From positions 156,585,545 to 156,649,544 of the forward strand of contig CM043950.1 in assembly GCA_014529385.2 (NCBI GenBank): 64,000 nucleotides of DNA. Reading direction: 5' to 3'. The notes beneath the pieces were generated by a model that was not told the DNA's origin, made no database searches, and saw only the letters and a program-made list of their open reading frames with translations. Position 1 is the stretch's first letter. The number at the start of each line of letters is the position of its first letter. Below, piece by piece: positions 23,077 through 34,612 of the stretch. The translations under genes were made by a program, and so were the position numbers. Source of the stretch: Adiantum capillus-veneris (taxonomy: Eukaryota; Streptophyta; Polypodiopsida; Polypodiales; Pteridaceae).

Positions 23077-23902
23077 CCCACGGGTAAAGCATGTGAAATC
23101 AAGAGAGGGATCTTTCTTGGTGGGGCTCTGAGACCTCGAGGCAACCATTTTGATGGAGATTATGCAATACAAGGTGGAATTCAAGGTATCTTGATCTCCC
23201 TCGACAAATCAGGGCAAGCAAGGAGGGATATGACTCTCTCATAATTAGCATCGGTTCACCGCAAATGAAACAATTATTTTTCTACCGTAAAGCAAGGCAT
23301 GAGGAGGAATTGAGACCAACCAAGAAGGGTGTGCAAAAAGGATGTACTCTACAAGATAGAGAGTAGACAAAACTTGACCGAGCAGTGAGCAGAAAGGACA
23401 TTTTTGGAAACTGATAAGTAAGGGAGATGTACAGGGTGGAATTTGCTTGGCAATTATAGATTGGCTCCATCAGGTTGGGATTTTTTGATTAGGGATTTAC
23501 AAATCAATAGGCATACCGACGACGGCGTATGCAACCAATTTGTATCAAAAGTTTCGGATTTCAAGTTAGTGGAAGCATCTGTTTGATTGCCAGTGTTAAT
23601 TAAGTGTTTTTATCTTGTCTCAATTTATTTTTAGCCATTAAGTATGTTCCCATTTGAGATATTCTTTTGCAATTGCTCTTTAAGTGTCACTATATCTTCC
23701 TTTTAACACCAAATCAATCCTAACCACACTCATTTTGCTTGGTTTGCACCCCGGTTGCTTCTTCGTCTTATAGCCAGAAGCCCGGTGCTTTCCCGGTCAA
23801 CCCCGAAGACGTGCGCACTCCGACAATTTGGTGAACCTGATGCGAATTTAACAAGGGTAGACGGAACCAGTCATGTCAAAGGAAGCTTTGCTTCACTTCA
23901 AA
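22651..23902. other. No recognised gene; contains a (CT)n tract
   Basis: A (CT)n run of about 31 units lies at 23011-23073, flanked by purine-rich DNA upstream. Open frames through it (up to 124 codons) are microsatellite artefacts. The piece 23640-23880 ends close to the truncated start of the next gypsy gag and could be a foreign flank. Confidence 0.4.
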
Positions 23903-24200
23903 TAATACAAGAGATGTCATATGAGAGAGTTATCACAAGATGAGAGGCTATCAGTTCTCTTCATAGAGGGCTTGAGGAATGAAACTCTAAAAAAAGACCT
24001 ACATCTAAAAGAATGCACAACGTTTGATCAAGTCACTAGAGAAGCTCTATATCTAATTGACAATTGCAAGGCCTACAGAGAGGTCACTGAAGATACAGAC
24101 AACATGACTACTAGTGCTTCATCTCTGAAGAGTGAATCAACAACAAATAGAGATGTTCAAACTCCTTGGGAATCAATCATTGATCAAGTCATCGAGGGGT
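23903..24200 (+). pseudogene. Gypsy 2 gag, C-terminal capsid part
   Basis: The frame from 23921 reads LSVLFIEGLRNETLKKDLHL, then ECTTFDQVTREALYLIDNC. The giant element has the parallel IFILGLRNEDLQKDLHMK and STTLNELTKEALYLVDNC at 52420-52560. This is the last helical part of the gag capsid. It ends at a TGA (24200) before a low-similarity linker. Confidence 0.82.
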
Positions 24201-24466
24201 GATTAGAAGAGTTAATCAAATTCTACATACAGAACCCAATTGTACGACAATCGCATATGAGGAGATGTAATACTTGTGGGGGGATCACCACACTCGATGG
24301 TGTAACACTCAGCCAAAGCCACAATGTGTGCTAGGGCAACAACTACCTCTTCTAAATGATGGTAGAGTAGTAGTCAATTACACTTAGCCAATGAATGTGC
24401 CACAATCCCTGAAAAAACAGTACTCCATGGATACAAATACACTCATGTTCATAGCCAATCAAGAGT

Positions 24467-24760
24467 ATGATTCAAAAAACATCCTCACAAGAACAGGCAT
24501 CAGTTGGATCACCAGCTATGTCACAAAAAGGTCCATGCTATGAATGTGGAGGTGATCATGGGACAAAAGATTGTCCAAACAAGGGTCCACAAATAGAATT
24601 ATTTGTATTCTGTGAGCGTTGTGGGAGAGACCATCTACTCCAACACTGTGCTAAGAATCCAAACTACAAGGGAAAAGCAACAATGAACATTGTAGGCGTG
24701 ATGTCTTCTTCAAGAGGATCCAAAATAGAGCCTGCAATTCCTTTAATGGTGATGACTTGA
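24467..24760 (+). pseudogene. Gypsy 2 gag with two zinc knuckles
   Basis: The 97-codon frame carries CYECGGDHGTKDC (CX2CX3HX4C) and CERCGRDHLLQHC (CX2CX3HX4C), separated by about 19 residues, followed by a basic NPNYKGKAT segment. The same double-knuckle layout and the NP.KGxKAT tail occur in the giant element (51473-51907). It binds nucleic acid in related gags. Confidence 0.85.
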
Positions 24761-25264
24761 GCTCAAGCTCAAGCTCAAGAAGCTACCAAAAACAAACCAG
24801 CCAGGGAAGCCACATTGCCACCTCAAATAGAAATAAAAAATATAACGGCGAGAACAGGAAGAAAATCATCTGAAGAGAGTAAACCACGCTCTCTACAAAC
24901 TTTTCCATCTTTTATAACAGAGCTCGAATCAAAATCGGAGGTTAAAAATGGTACCTTCTCAGTGGAAAGCCACACCAAAAATGATGGATACCAAGAGCTA
25001 GCATGAATTGATGTCTTCTCCTATACAATGTACACTTTATCTCTCAGAGCTACTAAAAATTAGACCGCATCTATGGGGCCAAATGGGGCAAACACTTGGA
25101 AAAAATGGGGTTGAAAATCCCTTCACATGACCAACTTGCATATGAAAACATAAATGACACCTCGCCTAAGAACCACAGACAAAGGCGGTATGAGTGAATA
25201 AGGTGGGTGACTACTGTGAAGGGGAAGAAGGAAACACCACCTTACCACTTGATTACAAATGAGT

Positions 25265-25930
25265 AAAGATGGTTGCTATATTAGATAGTGGGGCTGGAAT
25301 TGCCATTGCAACCAAAGAAATGTGGGAAAATGGAAAAAGTCTACTCTTAGAAAAACTAGATTAAAACTGCAATTAGCAGATGGATACGTGGAGAGACCGA
25401 TAGAAATATTAGGACAAATCATTATATCCTCATGTGGCATTGAGTACGAGCACACCTTTGCCATAATGAATTTTGACAAGAGCAGCAACTTCGATATCAT
25501 ATTGGGTAGACCGTTTATGCGGAAGCTCAAAATGGTACAACGTTGGGGCTATGAATATATCTACTTAAGACACAAGGAAATTACTACAAAAATGAGTGTC
25601 AAAGATCATAGTTATAGAGATGTTGAATGGACCTCGTGAGAAGAAATAAACTTTACTACAAATGAGGAAGATGAGATATCGGTCGAGCTGCAAGACAAAG
25701 CACATATTTGGATGTACGGAGCTCCTCAGAGTGTAAGTCTGAGGAAAGAGGATTGTATTCTCAATCAACCTGTGGAGGACACAGACTATATTCCACGACC
25801 TTTTCTTGAAGAAATGTTTGACCCATTTGGATAGCAGCAGCAAATTATTGCCACTCTTGATGTTTGTGTAAATGAGGTGATCAACACCAAATTTTGCGAT
25901 GAAGATGGCTATGATATAACTCCCTTATTT
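25265..25930 (+). pseudogene. Gypsy 2 first protease (retropepsin-like)
   Basis: Reads AILDSGAGIAIATKEMW near 25274, then after a frameshift LKLQLADGYVERPIEILGQ, CGIEYEHTFAIMNFD and DIILGRPFMRKLKMVQ (25322-25639). The DSG catalytic triplet and the ILGRPF loop are those of a retropepsin. The frame continues in pieces to GYDITPLF near 25925. It is about two-thirds identical by eye to 49545-50498 of the giant element, with a frameshift and several stops. Confidence 0.87.
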
Positions 25931-26360
25931 ACAATAAAAGTGTTGAAATAAGCTAACGAGGTTTGTGAGTGTGAAAGCGGAAGACATATTACCGGTATGT
26001 CATGGAGCATGACGCCAAAATGCAAACCAAGAAGGCAAAGCAACCACGAGAATATGTCATCATTGACATACATGAAGAATTGACAAAAGCTATTTCAAAG
26101 AAGCCGACTTGAGATAAAGTGCAAATGAAAAAAGATGAAGAAAAAGTTTCCAATTCAACGTCCAATGTTCAATAAACGCAAGATTAAAAGAAAAATAGGG
26201 ATAAAGAAGAAGATTGATAGTCTCCTACGAAGATCAAATTCAGCATAAGTGAAGAAACAGGACTTAAATTCACATGCTCAGCTATGATAGATCCAAAAGC
26301 AAAAAAGAATCTAATTTCTTATGAAACAAGGTGATAGGAAAGCCACGAGTCATTGAGCTA
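25931..26360 (+). pseudogene. Gypsy 2 linker and N-terminal half of second protease-like domain
   Basis: Lys-rich linker sequence with stops is followed near 26237 by KFSISEETGLKFTCSAMIDP and AKKNLISYET. This aligns with the second protease-like domain of the giant element, where LLDSGAQANLISYRLY is read: DSG is DPK here, so the catalytic triplet is lost. The CACTA transposon inserts at 26360 (target CTA) and the domain resumes at 34462. Confidence 0.65.
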
Positions 26361-26381
26361 CACTACAAGAGGCTATTCATA

Positions 26382-26480
26382 TTAGCGACGCTCACACAGC
26401 GACGCTCAAAAAAAATATTCCCGGCGTCGCTATGAGCGTCGCAAATTTCTTTGTAAATTTGCGACGCTCATAGCGACGCC
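26382..26480. repeat. CACTA left subterminal repeats with a 26-bp perfect hairpin
   Basis: Copies of AGCGACGCTC begin at 26383 and 26398. Then 26423-26448 and 26455-26480 form a perfect inverted repeat of 26 bp around a 6-base loop (CTTTGT). Each arm contains GGCGTCGCTATGAGCGTCGC or its complement. Subterminal repeats of this kind are the transposase-binding sites of En/Spm elements. Confidence 0.9.
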
Positions 26481-26569
26481 GACTGGGCTAAAAAAATAAC
26501 AGAGCGCGCCCAAAAACTCAGATCTGAGATCTGAGTTTTTCGGCGCCCTCAAGCAAGGAGCAGGTAACG

Positions 26570-26613
<44 letters not shown>

Positions 26614-26618
26614 CTTCT

Positions 26619-26654
<36 letters not shown>

Positions 26655-26772
26655 AGAGGAAGGAGAGCCAGGTATGCTCCTTCCCTCTCCTCACTCTCAT
26701 GTTCCCTTCCCCTCTTTCTGTCTCCCTCTCTCTCTCTCTCACACACACACATACACACACACACATAGTGTT

Positions 26773-26824
<52 letters not shown>

Positions 26825-27959
26825 AACATAAACAAAAACGCACACACACATACATAAACAAAGAATGCACACACACATTGAGAGAGGAAAAGAGAGAGAG
26901 AGCATGCATAAACAAAAAACGCACGCATTGAGAGAGGAAAAGAGAGAGAGAACATGCATAAACAAAAAACGCACACATTGAGAGAGGAAAAGAGAGAGAA
27001 AACATGCATACGATCCAAAAAAACGCACACACATTGAGAGAGAAAGAGAGAGAAACTAATTTAACGTCGTAGGAAACTAATTAAAATTAAAAGACCTAAA
27101 GATCTAGCCGACGAGGAGTTGAACTCAAGACCTATTAGTCAAGAGGGAAATGGCATAACCAATCTATCATACTTGGCATGGGTGATAGAAAGGTTATACC
27201 ATTTATCTCTTTTTATTGGCACACACATCCACACACGCGCACACACACAAGAAGAAGAGAGTTATAACGTCGTAGGAAACTATCCTAAAAGACGTTAAAA
27301 ATTAGGTTAGATGTAGACTTACGTTAAATTAGATTTAGGTTTATTTAAGTTAAATTAGATTTAGGTTTATTTAAGTTAAATTAGATTAGATTTGGGTTTA
27401 TTTTTAATTAGATTTACGTTTATTTACGCTAGATTTAGATTTACATTATATTAGATTAGATTTAGGTCTCCATAGACTGCGATGCCTGCATGAAGCGGGT
27501 GAAGAAAGCCCTCAATGGAATATAGGGTATTGCTGCCTTCACTCATGGTGGGCTCCGTCGATCCAAAAGTACTCATGAAATGTCTTCAGAAGATAGGGAA
27601 GAAGGTGGATCTTCAAGGCGGCAAGAGTCACTACATCCCCGACACAATGACCATCTAGACAACCTCTAGTCATTCAACAGCAACTTCAAAGTTAGTAACA
27701 AGAGCCAGAACGGTCTAAAGGGCCAATTGCTGTCGTCAGATGTGGATGGAGATGAGGCAGCGTCACCGCCGGAAGTTAACTCTCACATCTTTAGTGATGA
27801 GAATGCCAACTCTTGCCGAGTTATGTGAAACATTATGTGTTAAATCAGTTTTAAGGTTCTTATAATCCCTGTTAGTTTAGTTCTTTGTTTTTAATATAAC
27901 ATAATTTACGTTAGATTTAGATTTATGTTATATTAGATTAGACTTAGGTTTATTTAGGT

Positions 27960-28005
<46 letters not shown>

Positions 28006-28435
28006 GAAGAAGAGAGTTTTAACGTCGTAGGAAACTATCCCAAAAGACATTAAAGATTAGGTTAGATGTAGACTTACGTTAAATAAGATTTAGGTTTATT
28101 TTTAGTTAGATTTACGTTTATTTAGATTTACGCTTATTTACGTTAGATCGAGTCCATGCAGGAATTACTTACGGTTTAGGGTTTAGAGTTAGACGAACAG
28201 TGAAAAGATCTACTGTGAAAAGATGTTAAGATGCTGTGAAGTGCTACAGCTAGAGAAGAGGCAAAGGGGTTTTGTCCACTACATGCAGTATCATGTAGAC
28301 GTGGGTCTGTAGATTTCTTGTACCCACAAATATAGGTATTGACCAATAAAGACGAGATTATAACCCGGTGGTTCTGATCTCCGTGCACCTCTAGACCGAG
28401 GTGTGCGGGGATTGGACATGACTAGAGAATGTGAG

Positions 28436-28505
<70 letters not shown>

Positions 28506-28567
28506 GACGAAGAATGCCAATAGAATATTAAATTTGTTGTCCAGGTTATAAGATTTTTATCCTCATT
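26481..28567. other. CACTA 5' non-coding region with microsatellites and AT-rich repeats
   Basis: No gene. It holds (CT)n and (AC)n tracts (26573-26650, 26725-26820), a minisatellite of four units of about 50-57 bp built on ATTGAGAGAGGAAAAGAGAG (26870-27050), AT-rich repeats of TTAGATTTAGGTTTATTTAA (27295-27475, 27895-27962, 28060-28145), an (AC)n tract (27963-28003) and a (GA)n tract (28439-28502) just upstream of the transposase start. The paired phrase TTAACGTCGTAGGAAACTA recurs at about 27061, 27262 and 28019. It probably holds the promoter and leader. Confidence 0.6.
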
Positions 28568-31500
28568 ATGAGTAGTGACGAGGATGTGGGACCGTCCAAC
28601 CGAAACACCTATCTCTCAACGAGGGTCTTATGTCCTTGTAATCAATGCAAGCATGCTGTGCGATGGACAAGACGTGTTTCTTTGCAGCACGTTCACGAAT
28701 TTGGCGATTTCGATCCATCTATTATAGATCGAGTTGTTGCCAATTATAACTCGTCGGACTCTGACGCTGGCCAACAAGCAGCAATCTTGCAACCCAATAG
28801 ACGTGTTCGCAGGCGCTTTGGTCAAGCAGCATATGTGAGGCCACAAGATGTAGCCTCTGACAGCTCGGGGGATGATCATGCAGAGCACATTCCCAACGAG
28901 GCAATGTTTGAGCCCGAGATTGATGAAATGATCGAGACGATCATGGATTTAGAAAGGATTATCTATGCTGATATGAAAAGTGAAGCCGATACGCCATTGT
29001 ATAATGGAGCACGTATGTCTAGATTGAAAACACTCCTGGTTCTTCTCAACATGCAGGCAAAGTTTGGATGGAGTGACACTAGCGTCATAGCGCTTTTCAG
29101 GTGATCTATTACAATTAGTTTACTTTAATAAAACTCTAAATGTATAATGATCTGATAGATTTTTACACGACTGTATCATATTTTTATGTTGTGTAGATTG
29201 CTTAAAGAGCACATACTACCAGCTGACAATGTGATGCCAGATTCCCGAGATGAAGCAAGAAAGATTTTGCGAAACTTGGGGATGGATTACAATTCTATCC
29301 ACGCTTGTCCTAATGACTGCATTCTTTTCAGAGGGGAATACATAGACATGGAGAAGTGTCCGAAATGTGATTCCGAAAGATATCGAGTAGATCTCCACGG
29401 GACAAAAATTCCACAAAAGGTTTTGCGACATTTTCCTCTGCTTCCTCGCATCAAGCATTTCTTCGAATGTAAGTCCATGGCCGCCCTAGCATCATGGCAT
29501 GAGGAGAATAAATCTTCGGATGGTGTGCTACGAATTCCTGTAGATTGCGCGGCCTGGAAACATATAGATGAAACATGGTCGGATTTTGCCAGGGAAGCTC
29601 GAAATTTGCGCTTAGGCTTAGCTATGGATGGCATAAATCCATTTGGTCAAAGATCAACATCTTACAGTGTATGGCCTGTTGTCATCGTCAACTACAACAT
29701 TCCCCCGTGGTTGACTACGAAGAAGGGGCACCTATGGCTAAGCTTGATTGTGCCAGGGCGATATAAAGTGGGGAATATGGATGTGTATCTTCGTCCACTA
29801 TTGGAAGAGCTATAACAATTGTGGATTGGCATAGAGGTGGTGGATATGAGCCGACACACAGGACGACGGAATGCTTTGATCAGAGGCATTCTAATGTGGA
29901 CCATGCATGACTATCCCGGGCTAACAGAATGCTCAGGTGATCTATTGACACTCCTCACTCAGACACTGTAAATCTTGTTTTTTCCCATAGTTGATCTATT
30001 ATCATGTGTATACATGCAGGGCTTCAAACAAGCGGATACAGAGCATGTGTCACATGTGGACCTAGACTGAATGCACGTAGGGCGTCCTCACTGAAGAAGC
30101 AAATCTACGAAGGTCATCAAGCATATCTTCCAGAGAATCATGTGTTACACGACGGCTTTTTGGGAAGAGAGCCACCAAGGATGTCTGCACAAGCATGGTT
30201 AGAGCAGAAGGAGATGTGCGATGACGGATTGCCTCTAGGGATGAAGAGACTATCTCTATGGTACGAGTTACCATACTGGCCCCGACTCATGATCAATCAC
30301 TTGCTCGATCCAATGCACATATTCAAGAATGTGGGTAATCTACTATGGGACCATCTGACCGGTACGAAAGATACTTTGGGAGCCAGAGTTGACCTTAGAA
30401 ATGTGGATCGTATGGAGCAATATTGGCCGCAAACAGCGTCTGATGGATCGATAAAACTCCCTAAAGCACCATGGATTTTCACAAGAGCCCAAGAATGCAA
30501 AGTAAAAGAGACCATTCGATCTTTGCGGACCCCCACTGGCGTAATGCACTCGCTCCGAACGTGTTTTACTAAAGAAGGAAAGCTTACCGGTTTGAAGTCA
30601 CACGATTGGCATAAAATGTGTCAGGTACGTTCATAGTGGACTTTAATATCATTGCATAAAATGTGAACTTTTAATATCATTGTTGCACATACTTTACAGT
30701 TTATTTTACCGGTTTCCATTGAGGAATGTTTGTCTCTCGACATCCGTAACACAATCTACAAACTTGCAAAGCTGGTGCAATGGATCTCACAAAAGGAGAT
30801 CAACGTAGACTCCATACCATTCGCCAAACTAAATACTGCGGAGCTTGTGTGCAGGTTTGAGAAACATTTTCCTACTACCATGCTAACCATTCAGGCGCAT
30901 CTTCTTCTTCACATAGTTGATGAGGTGGAAATAGCTGGCACAGTTCATTCCAGATGGATGTTCTTCTTAGAACGTTTCATGAAAACGCTTAAGGGATATG
31001 TGCGTCAAAAGGCACGTCCGGAGGGTAGCATGGCAGAAGGTTGGTTGGTATCAGAGTCCGTAGTGTACATTGGAGAGTGGCTAGACGGATTTGATAAAGC
31101 CCGGGACACGCTATGGCGAACCATAGATGATGAGCGTATATCTGGGATTGTCATGTGCAATCTCGGTGTTGAGAAGAAGATGACGGAAGATCTAGAGGCT
31201 AAAATCAACCGATTTTGCATGCTTCACAATCCAGTGATGCAAAAGTGGATTTCACAATATGAGGATGCAAAGCAAGAGCGACAAAGGGCACGAATCGAGT
31301 GGAGACAGGGAAGACGACCACCGATGCACTATCCGACGGTTCTGGAGAGCCTACCAACCTTCATGAGCTTAAGATGGTTGCACAACCAATTGAAAAGCGC
31401 ACAACAATGCGGTGACGAAGTGACTGAGGAAGAGTGGGAGTACTCTCGGGGTTGCGCGACTAAGGTAAGTTTGCAATGTACGACATGCTAGTGACTTTAT

Positions 31501-32297
31501 TTATAAATGTTTGAACGGCCACTCATAATCTTTGTTCGTTGTAGTATAAGTCATACACAGCAGCATGGTGTAAAGGTCGACATTTTAGGGTGGAACGAAT
31601 CGACAAAAAGCGTTTTACTCAAGATTGTGGAATCATGGCAAAATTTGAACAGTCTAGTCGACGACGTTCCTCTGATGCAGATCCTGTGGTGGCGGAACTC
31701 ACTTACTTCGGCACGCTGCAAGAGATTTTGAGGATCGATTACAGAGGATTTTTTGTCGACTTGTTCGACGTGCAATGGTTCAAAATAATCATGGAGGGTC
31801 GCAACGCTACTGTGCGTAGAGGAGAGTCTGGTTTTCTTGAGGTGGATTCTACTAAGAAATGGACTGACCTAAGAGACACTTTCGTACTACCAGAGCATTG
31901 TGAACAAGTAAGTATGTAAATAGTTAACATCCCCCTTTTACAAGTTATGTGCTTGAAAGCTCTCATGTAAGTTATGTGGCTCTGGCAGGTAATATTTCAT
32001 CCTACAAAGTCTACATCAAACTGGTGGTACGTCATAGAGGTAACCCCTCGTAGTGCAAGGACGTATGAAGGCTACCATGTGCCAATCACAACGGCATCAA
32101 TGGAGGAGATCAGAGAAGATGCTCAATCACAAGCCGCTGCGGTGGTGCCAGACGAGCATCAAGATGCTACTACTCTATATGGGGTGCATGTAGAGGAGCT
32201 ACAAAATGAAACAGAGGATATGTGTTTAAACGGAGCGCTCTATATAGATATAGGAAGTTATGCTGAGTTATGCGAGGATGAGAGAGAGATCTCTTAA
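28568..32297 (+). pseudogene. CACTA transposase, tnp2 type, six exons, one in-frame stop
   Basis: Exons 28568-29100, 29197-29936, 30020-30624, 30700-31464, 31545-31907 and 31989-32297 join in frame to 1,105 codons; all five introns are GT-AG. Domains in order: N-terminal transposase-associated segment with CPCNQC; tnp2 transposase core with IHACPNDCILFRGEY, NLRLGLAMDGINPF, YSVWPVVIVNYNIPPW and LDPMHIFKNV; DUF4218 with HSRWMFFLERFMKTLKGYV and ARPEGSMAEGWL; DUF4216 with YFGTLQEILRIDY and LFDVQWF. This is the usual order for plant En/Spm transposases, which cut and join the element ends. A TAA at 29813-29815 interrupts exon 2 where the family continues (QLW follows). Otherwise the frame is open, so it decayed recently. 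Readthrough or editing is possible but unlikely. Confidence 0.92.
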
Positions 32298-32545
32298 AGC
32301 CACAAATATTGTATTTGAACAATTTTGCTCCGGGTTGTAAAAGCTCTAGCTCTCTAAGTACCTTTCATGGCGCTCACATCTTTTGATTGAAAATTCTGAG
32401 TTTTTGACTTGCCTCTTCTATCACTCAATTCATTGCGTCATTGTATTTATATGCGTCATTACGTCTTGTATTTAATGGTCTTTGCGTCATTGTCTACTCT
32501 ATTCATTCAATATTAAGTTTAAATATTCGTGTGTTTAATGTAGGT
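32298..32545 (+). other. Spacer between the two CACTA genes
   Basis: AT-rich. The second gene may use a 5'-UTR intron here, since TTTAATGTAG directly precedes GTATGGATG at the start codon and resembles a 3' splice site. Confidence 0.5.
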
Positions 32546-33855
32546 ATGGATGATGAGGAGTTTCTTTCTTCTTTGTCACCGCAGCAGAGACAGTGGTATG
32601 TGGAGCGTCATCGCTCTGGCGCATCATCGCGCGTTCCTACTCCATCCGCATCTCCCTCTATTTCGGAGCATTCGGCGCGCTCCGAAGCTTCGGCGTTGAC
32701 GAGACGAGCTTCACACTCGTCTAGACACCGGCGCTCTAGTGGTGGCGGTGGCGGTTGTTGTGGGGATTCCGCCACCGATGCCTCCACACCGCCTTGTGTT
32801 CGACGAGGATCTTTACCCTCCCCTTCTTTGCCTGCCCCCACACCAGCCACAGCATCGCCATCTACGCCAGGTTTTGCACGGCTGACTGTTCCTAGCAGCT
32901 ACACACCTCTACCTACTCCGCCAGGGGCCACCCCACTCGACACTCCTCGCTTCGGGGCCCAGACGCCGGTGGAGACACTTGACGTCCGTACCCCCATCGA
33001 CACGCCGCTAGAGACCCCTGCAGGGACACCCAGGTTCACGCGTCACTAGCCAGAGGGCTTGCCTTACTCCGTCGACTTCAGCGGCGGCATCATCATGGAT
33101 GATGACGGCAAGAAGGTGATCTCGCGCATGCGTGGTCTTTGCTCTCAGCTGTTTAGACACTACATACTAAACAAATGGAGTGAAGTACCAAGTGATTTAA
33201 AAAACAAAGTCATCAGCATACTTGATGATGAGTTTCCCGTTCCAACACGGGATCAGCGCTTCAATGAAGACCTGATGAAGATTCGAATGCGCGAATACTG
33301 CAAACACAAGCGTTCCGAAGTGCAAAAAGCAATCAAGCATGGGTGGAACAGGCCAGATTGGCTGGCCAAAGAAGATTGGAAGAATGCGAAGAAAGCAGCG
33401 CACGAGAATCCCGACAAGTGGAAGCAACAAAAGGATGCAGCCAGAGCGCGAGTAGAGGCAGGCAGCTCGCACCACTTGGGGAGCGGTGGATGGGCATCAT
33501 TTGAGGCCGATTTTGTAAGTGTTTTCGTATTTCTCTTTATGTTCGATAGTTTAGGGTTTATGAGTTTTTTAATTCTAACATAATGAATTCTTTGTATGTT
33601 TTGACAGTGGTCGATGACAGGACGTAATCCCACACCGTACGAGCGCGAGTACGCAGGCAGGAAGGGCTTAAACGCCCTGATGGACATTCTCAGTTCTCGC
33701 GACGGCATGGTTAGTATTAGGGTTTACTCTTTTCTATTTTTTGTATTGTTTTATAAATGTCGTTATATGTTTATACTTACTGAAAGCTGTCTTATTGTCT
33801 TTTTTTGCAGAATCCGACAGATACGCCGCTTGGACGCGATGAGACGTCTGACTAG
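32546..33855 (+). pseudogene. CACTA second protein (TnpA-like / Transposase_24-type), three exons, one in-frame stop
   Basis: Exons 32546-33514, 33608-33709 and 33811-33855 join to 372 codons through two GT-AG introns. The start MDDEEFLSSLSPQQRQWYVE is chosen because it opens the frame right after a splice-like site. The N-terminal half is low-complexity, rich in Ser, Pro and Thr with TPxxTP repeats. The C-terminal half is basic: RHYILNKWSEVPSDLKNKV, RMREYCKHKRSEVQKA and PDWLAKEDWKNAKKAA, ending WSMTGRNPTPYEREYAGRK. That end is typical of the second protein of plant En/Spm elements, which in well-studied cases binds the subterminal repeats. A TAG at 33047-33049 separates the halves in the same frame. 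Confidence 0.8.
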
Positions 33856-34233
33856 ACGACGTCAGTTTAGCCGTAGCTAGATAGCATTAGTTTAGGGTTT
33901 CTCATAGCCTATGTATCATGAGACAGATTTTATACGTCTTTTTGAACCATGTATATTATTACATTTGTCACCGCAGTTCATTTTGCCAATCAATTCTTTA
34001 TGCCTATGATGTTGTACAATTGTCATTATTACATTTGCCAATCAATTCATTTTGCCTATGATGTGTACAATTGTCAATTTTACGCTTGTCAATTTTGCAA
34101 ACAATGCGTCTTGTGGGTGACTATTTTGGGTCTATTATCTACCCTTGCACTTTTTTTAAAAAGTGAATCAAGTACAATATGGTTGATGGGTGGCAGGGCA
34201 TTCAATGCCCTGTCACCAAAAAAAATTTCTCTC
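33856..34233 (+). other. CACTA 3' non-coding region
   Basis: AT-rich, with a diverged tandem repeat around 33950-34100 based on TTACATTTG-CA and CAATTCATTTTGCC. No gene. Confidence 0.5.
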
Positions 34234-34426
34234 GGGCGTCGCTATAACCGTCGCTATTTATGGCTCTGTAGCGTCGCTATGAGCGTCGCTATAGCCTTCT
34301 GTGTAAACGTCGCTATAACCGTCGCTATGAGCGTCTCTATATAGCGACGCATATAGCGATGCTCTCGTAGCGACGCTATTAGCGACGCCGGGGGTTATAA
34401 AAACCCAGTGTATTTCCGTCGCTAAC
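34234..34426. repeat. CACTA right subterminal repeat array
   Basis: About seven CGTCGCTA motifs on the plus strand and three on the minus strand within about 190 bp, often as pairs (TATAACCGTCGCTA, TATGAGCGTCGCTA). It is the counterpart of the left subterminal region and the likely binding site of the second protein. Confidence 0.9.
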
Positions 34427-34461
34427 AGCATCACAAGAGCACACAACCTCTTGTAGTGCTA

Positions 34462-34612
34462 GAGGAGATAGTGTATGCAAGTTCTAAAATGGTGATTCCT
34501 AGCTTTGGCATGGCAGAAGCCATACTCAAATTGAGTACTAAAGAGTACAAGGATACTTTCCACATAATTGACTCCCATCATATCAAAGAGAGTATGATTC
34601 TGACAAAAAGCT
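34462..34612 (+). pseudogene. Gypsy 2 second protease-like domain, C-terminal half
   Basis: Directly after the CACTA target site the plus frame reads EEIVYASSKMVIPSFG, then AEAILKLSTKEYKDTFHII and ESMILTKS. It is collinear with the second half of the giant element's domain (SLKIVGWTILHVQL, YPHKFYVVED, HPMLLGQPW). The LLG loop is degraded to ILT. A stop (TAG) ends the frame. Confidence 0.65.

Larger units (their letters stand above)
26361..34458 (+). mobile_element. Complete CACTA (En/Spm-type) DNA transposon
   Basis: 8,098 bp. Termini are CACTACAAGAGG (26361-26372) and its exact reverse complement CCTCTTGTAGTG (34447-34458). The 3-bp target duplication CTA flanks both ends (26358-26360 and 34459-34461), which is diagnostic for the CACTA superfamily. 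Subterminal regions carry many copies of CGTCGCTA in both directions. Two genes lie on the plus strand: a six-exon tnp2-type transposase and a three-exon second protein. Each has one in-frame stop, so this copy is probably not autonomous now, but all other parts are in place. It sits inside the second protease-like domain of gypsy 2. Confidence 0.95.

Noticed and set aside
26518-27034. Overlapping 97-170-codon frames rich in Leu, Ser, Cys and Val
   Set aside because: Several frames are open at once because the DNA is (CT)n, (GT)n and a 50-bp minisatellite. It lies in CACTA non-coding DNA.
27090-27175. tRNA-like segment on the minus strand (GAGTTCAACTCC resembling a B box)
   Set aside because: The acceptor and T stems do not pair well and no clear anticodon arm forms. 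At most it is a decayed tRNA-derived piece.
27295-27475. Telomere-like TTTAGG repeats
   Set aside because: The unit is irregular (TTAGATTTAGGTTTATTTAA) and AT-rich, not a TTTAGGG array, and it lies inside a transposon.
32608-33708. Minus-strand open frames of 80-151 codons inside the CACTA genes
   Set aside because: They are shadows of the spliced plus-strand gene, which explains the region with splice sites and family motifs.
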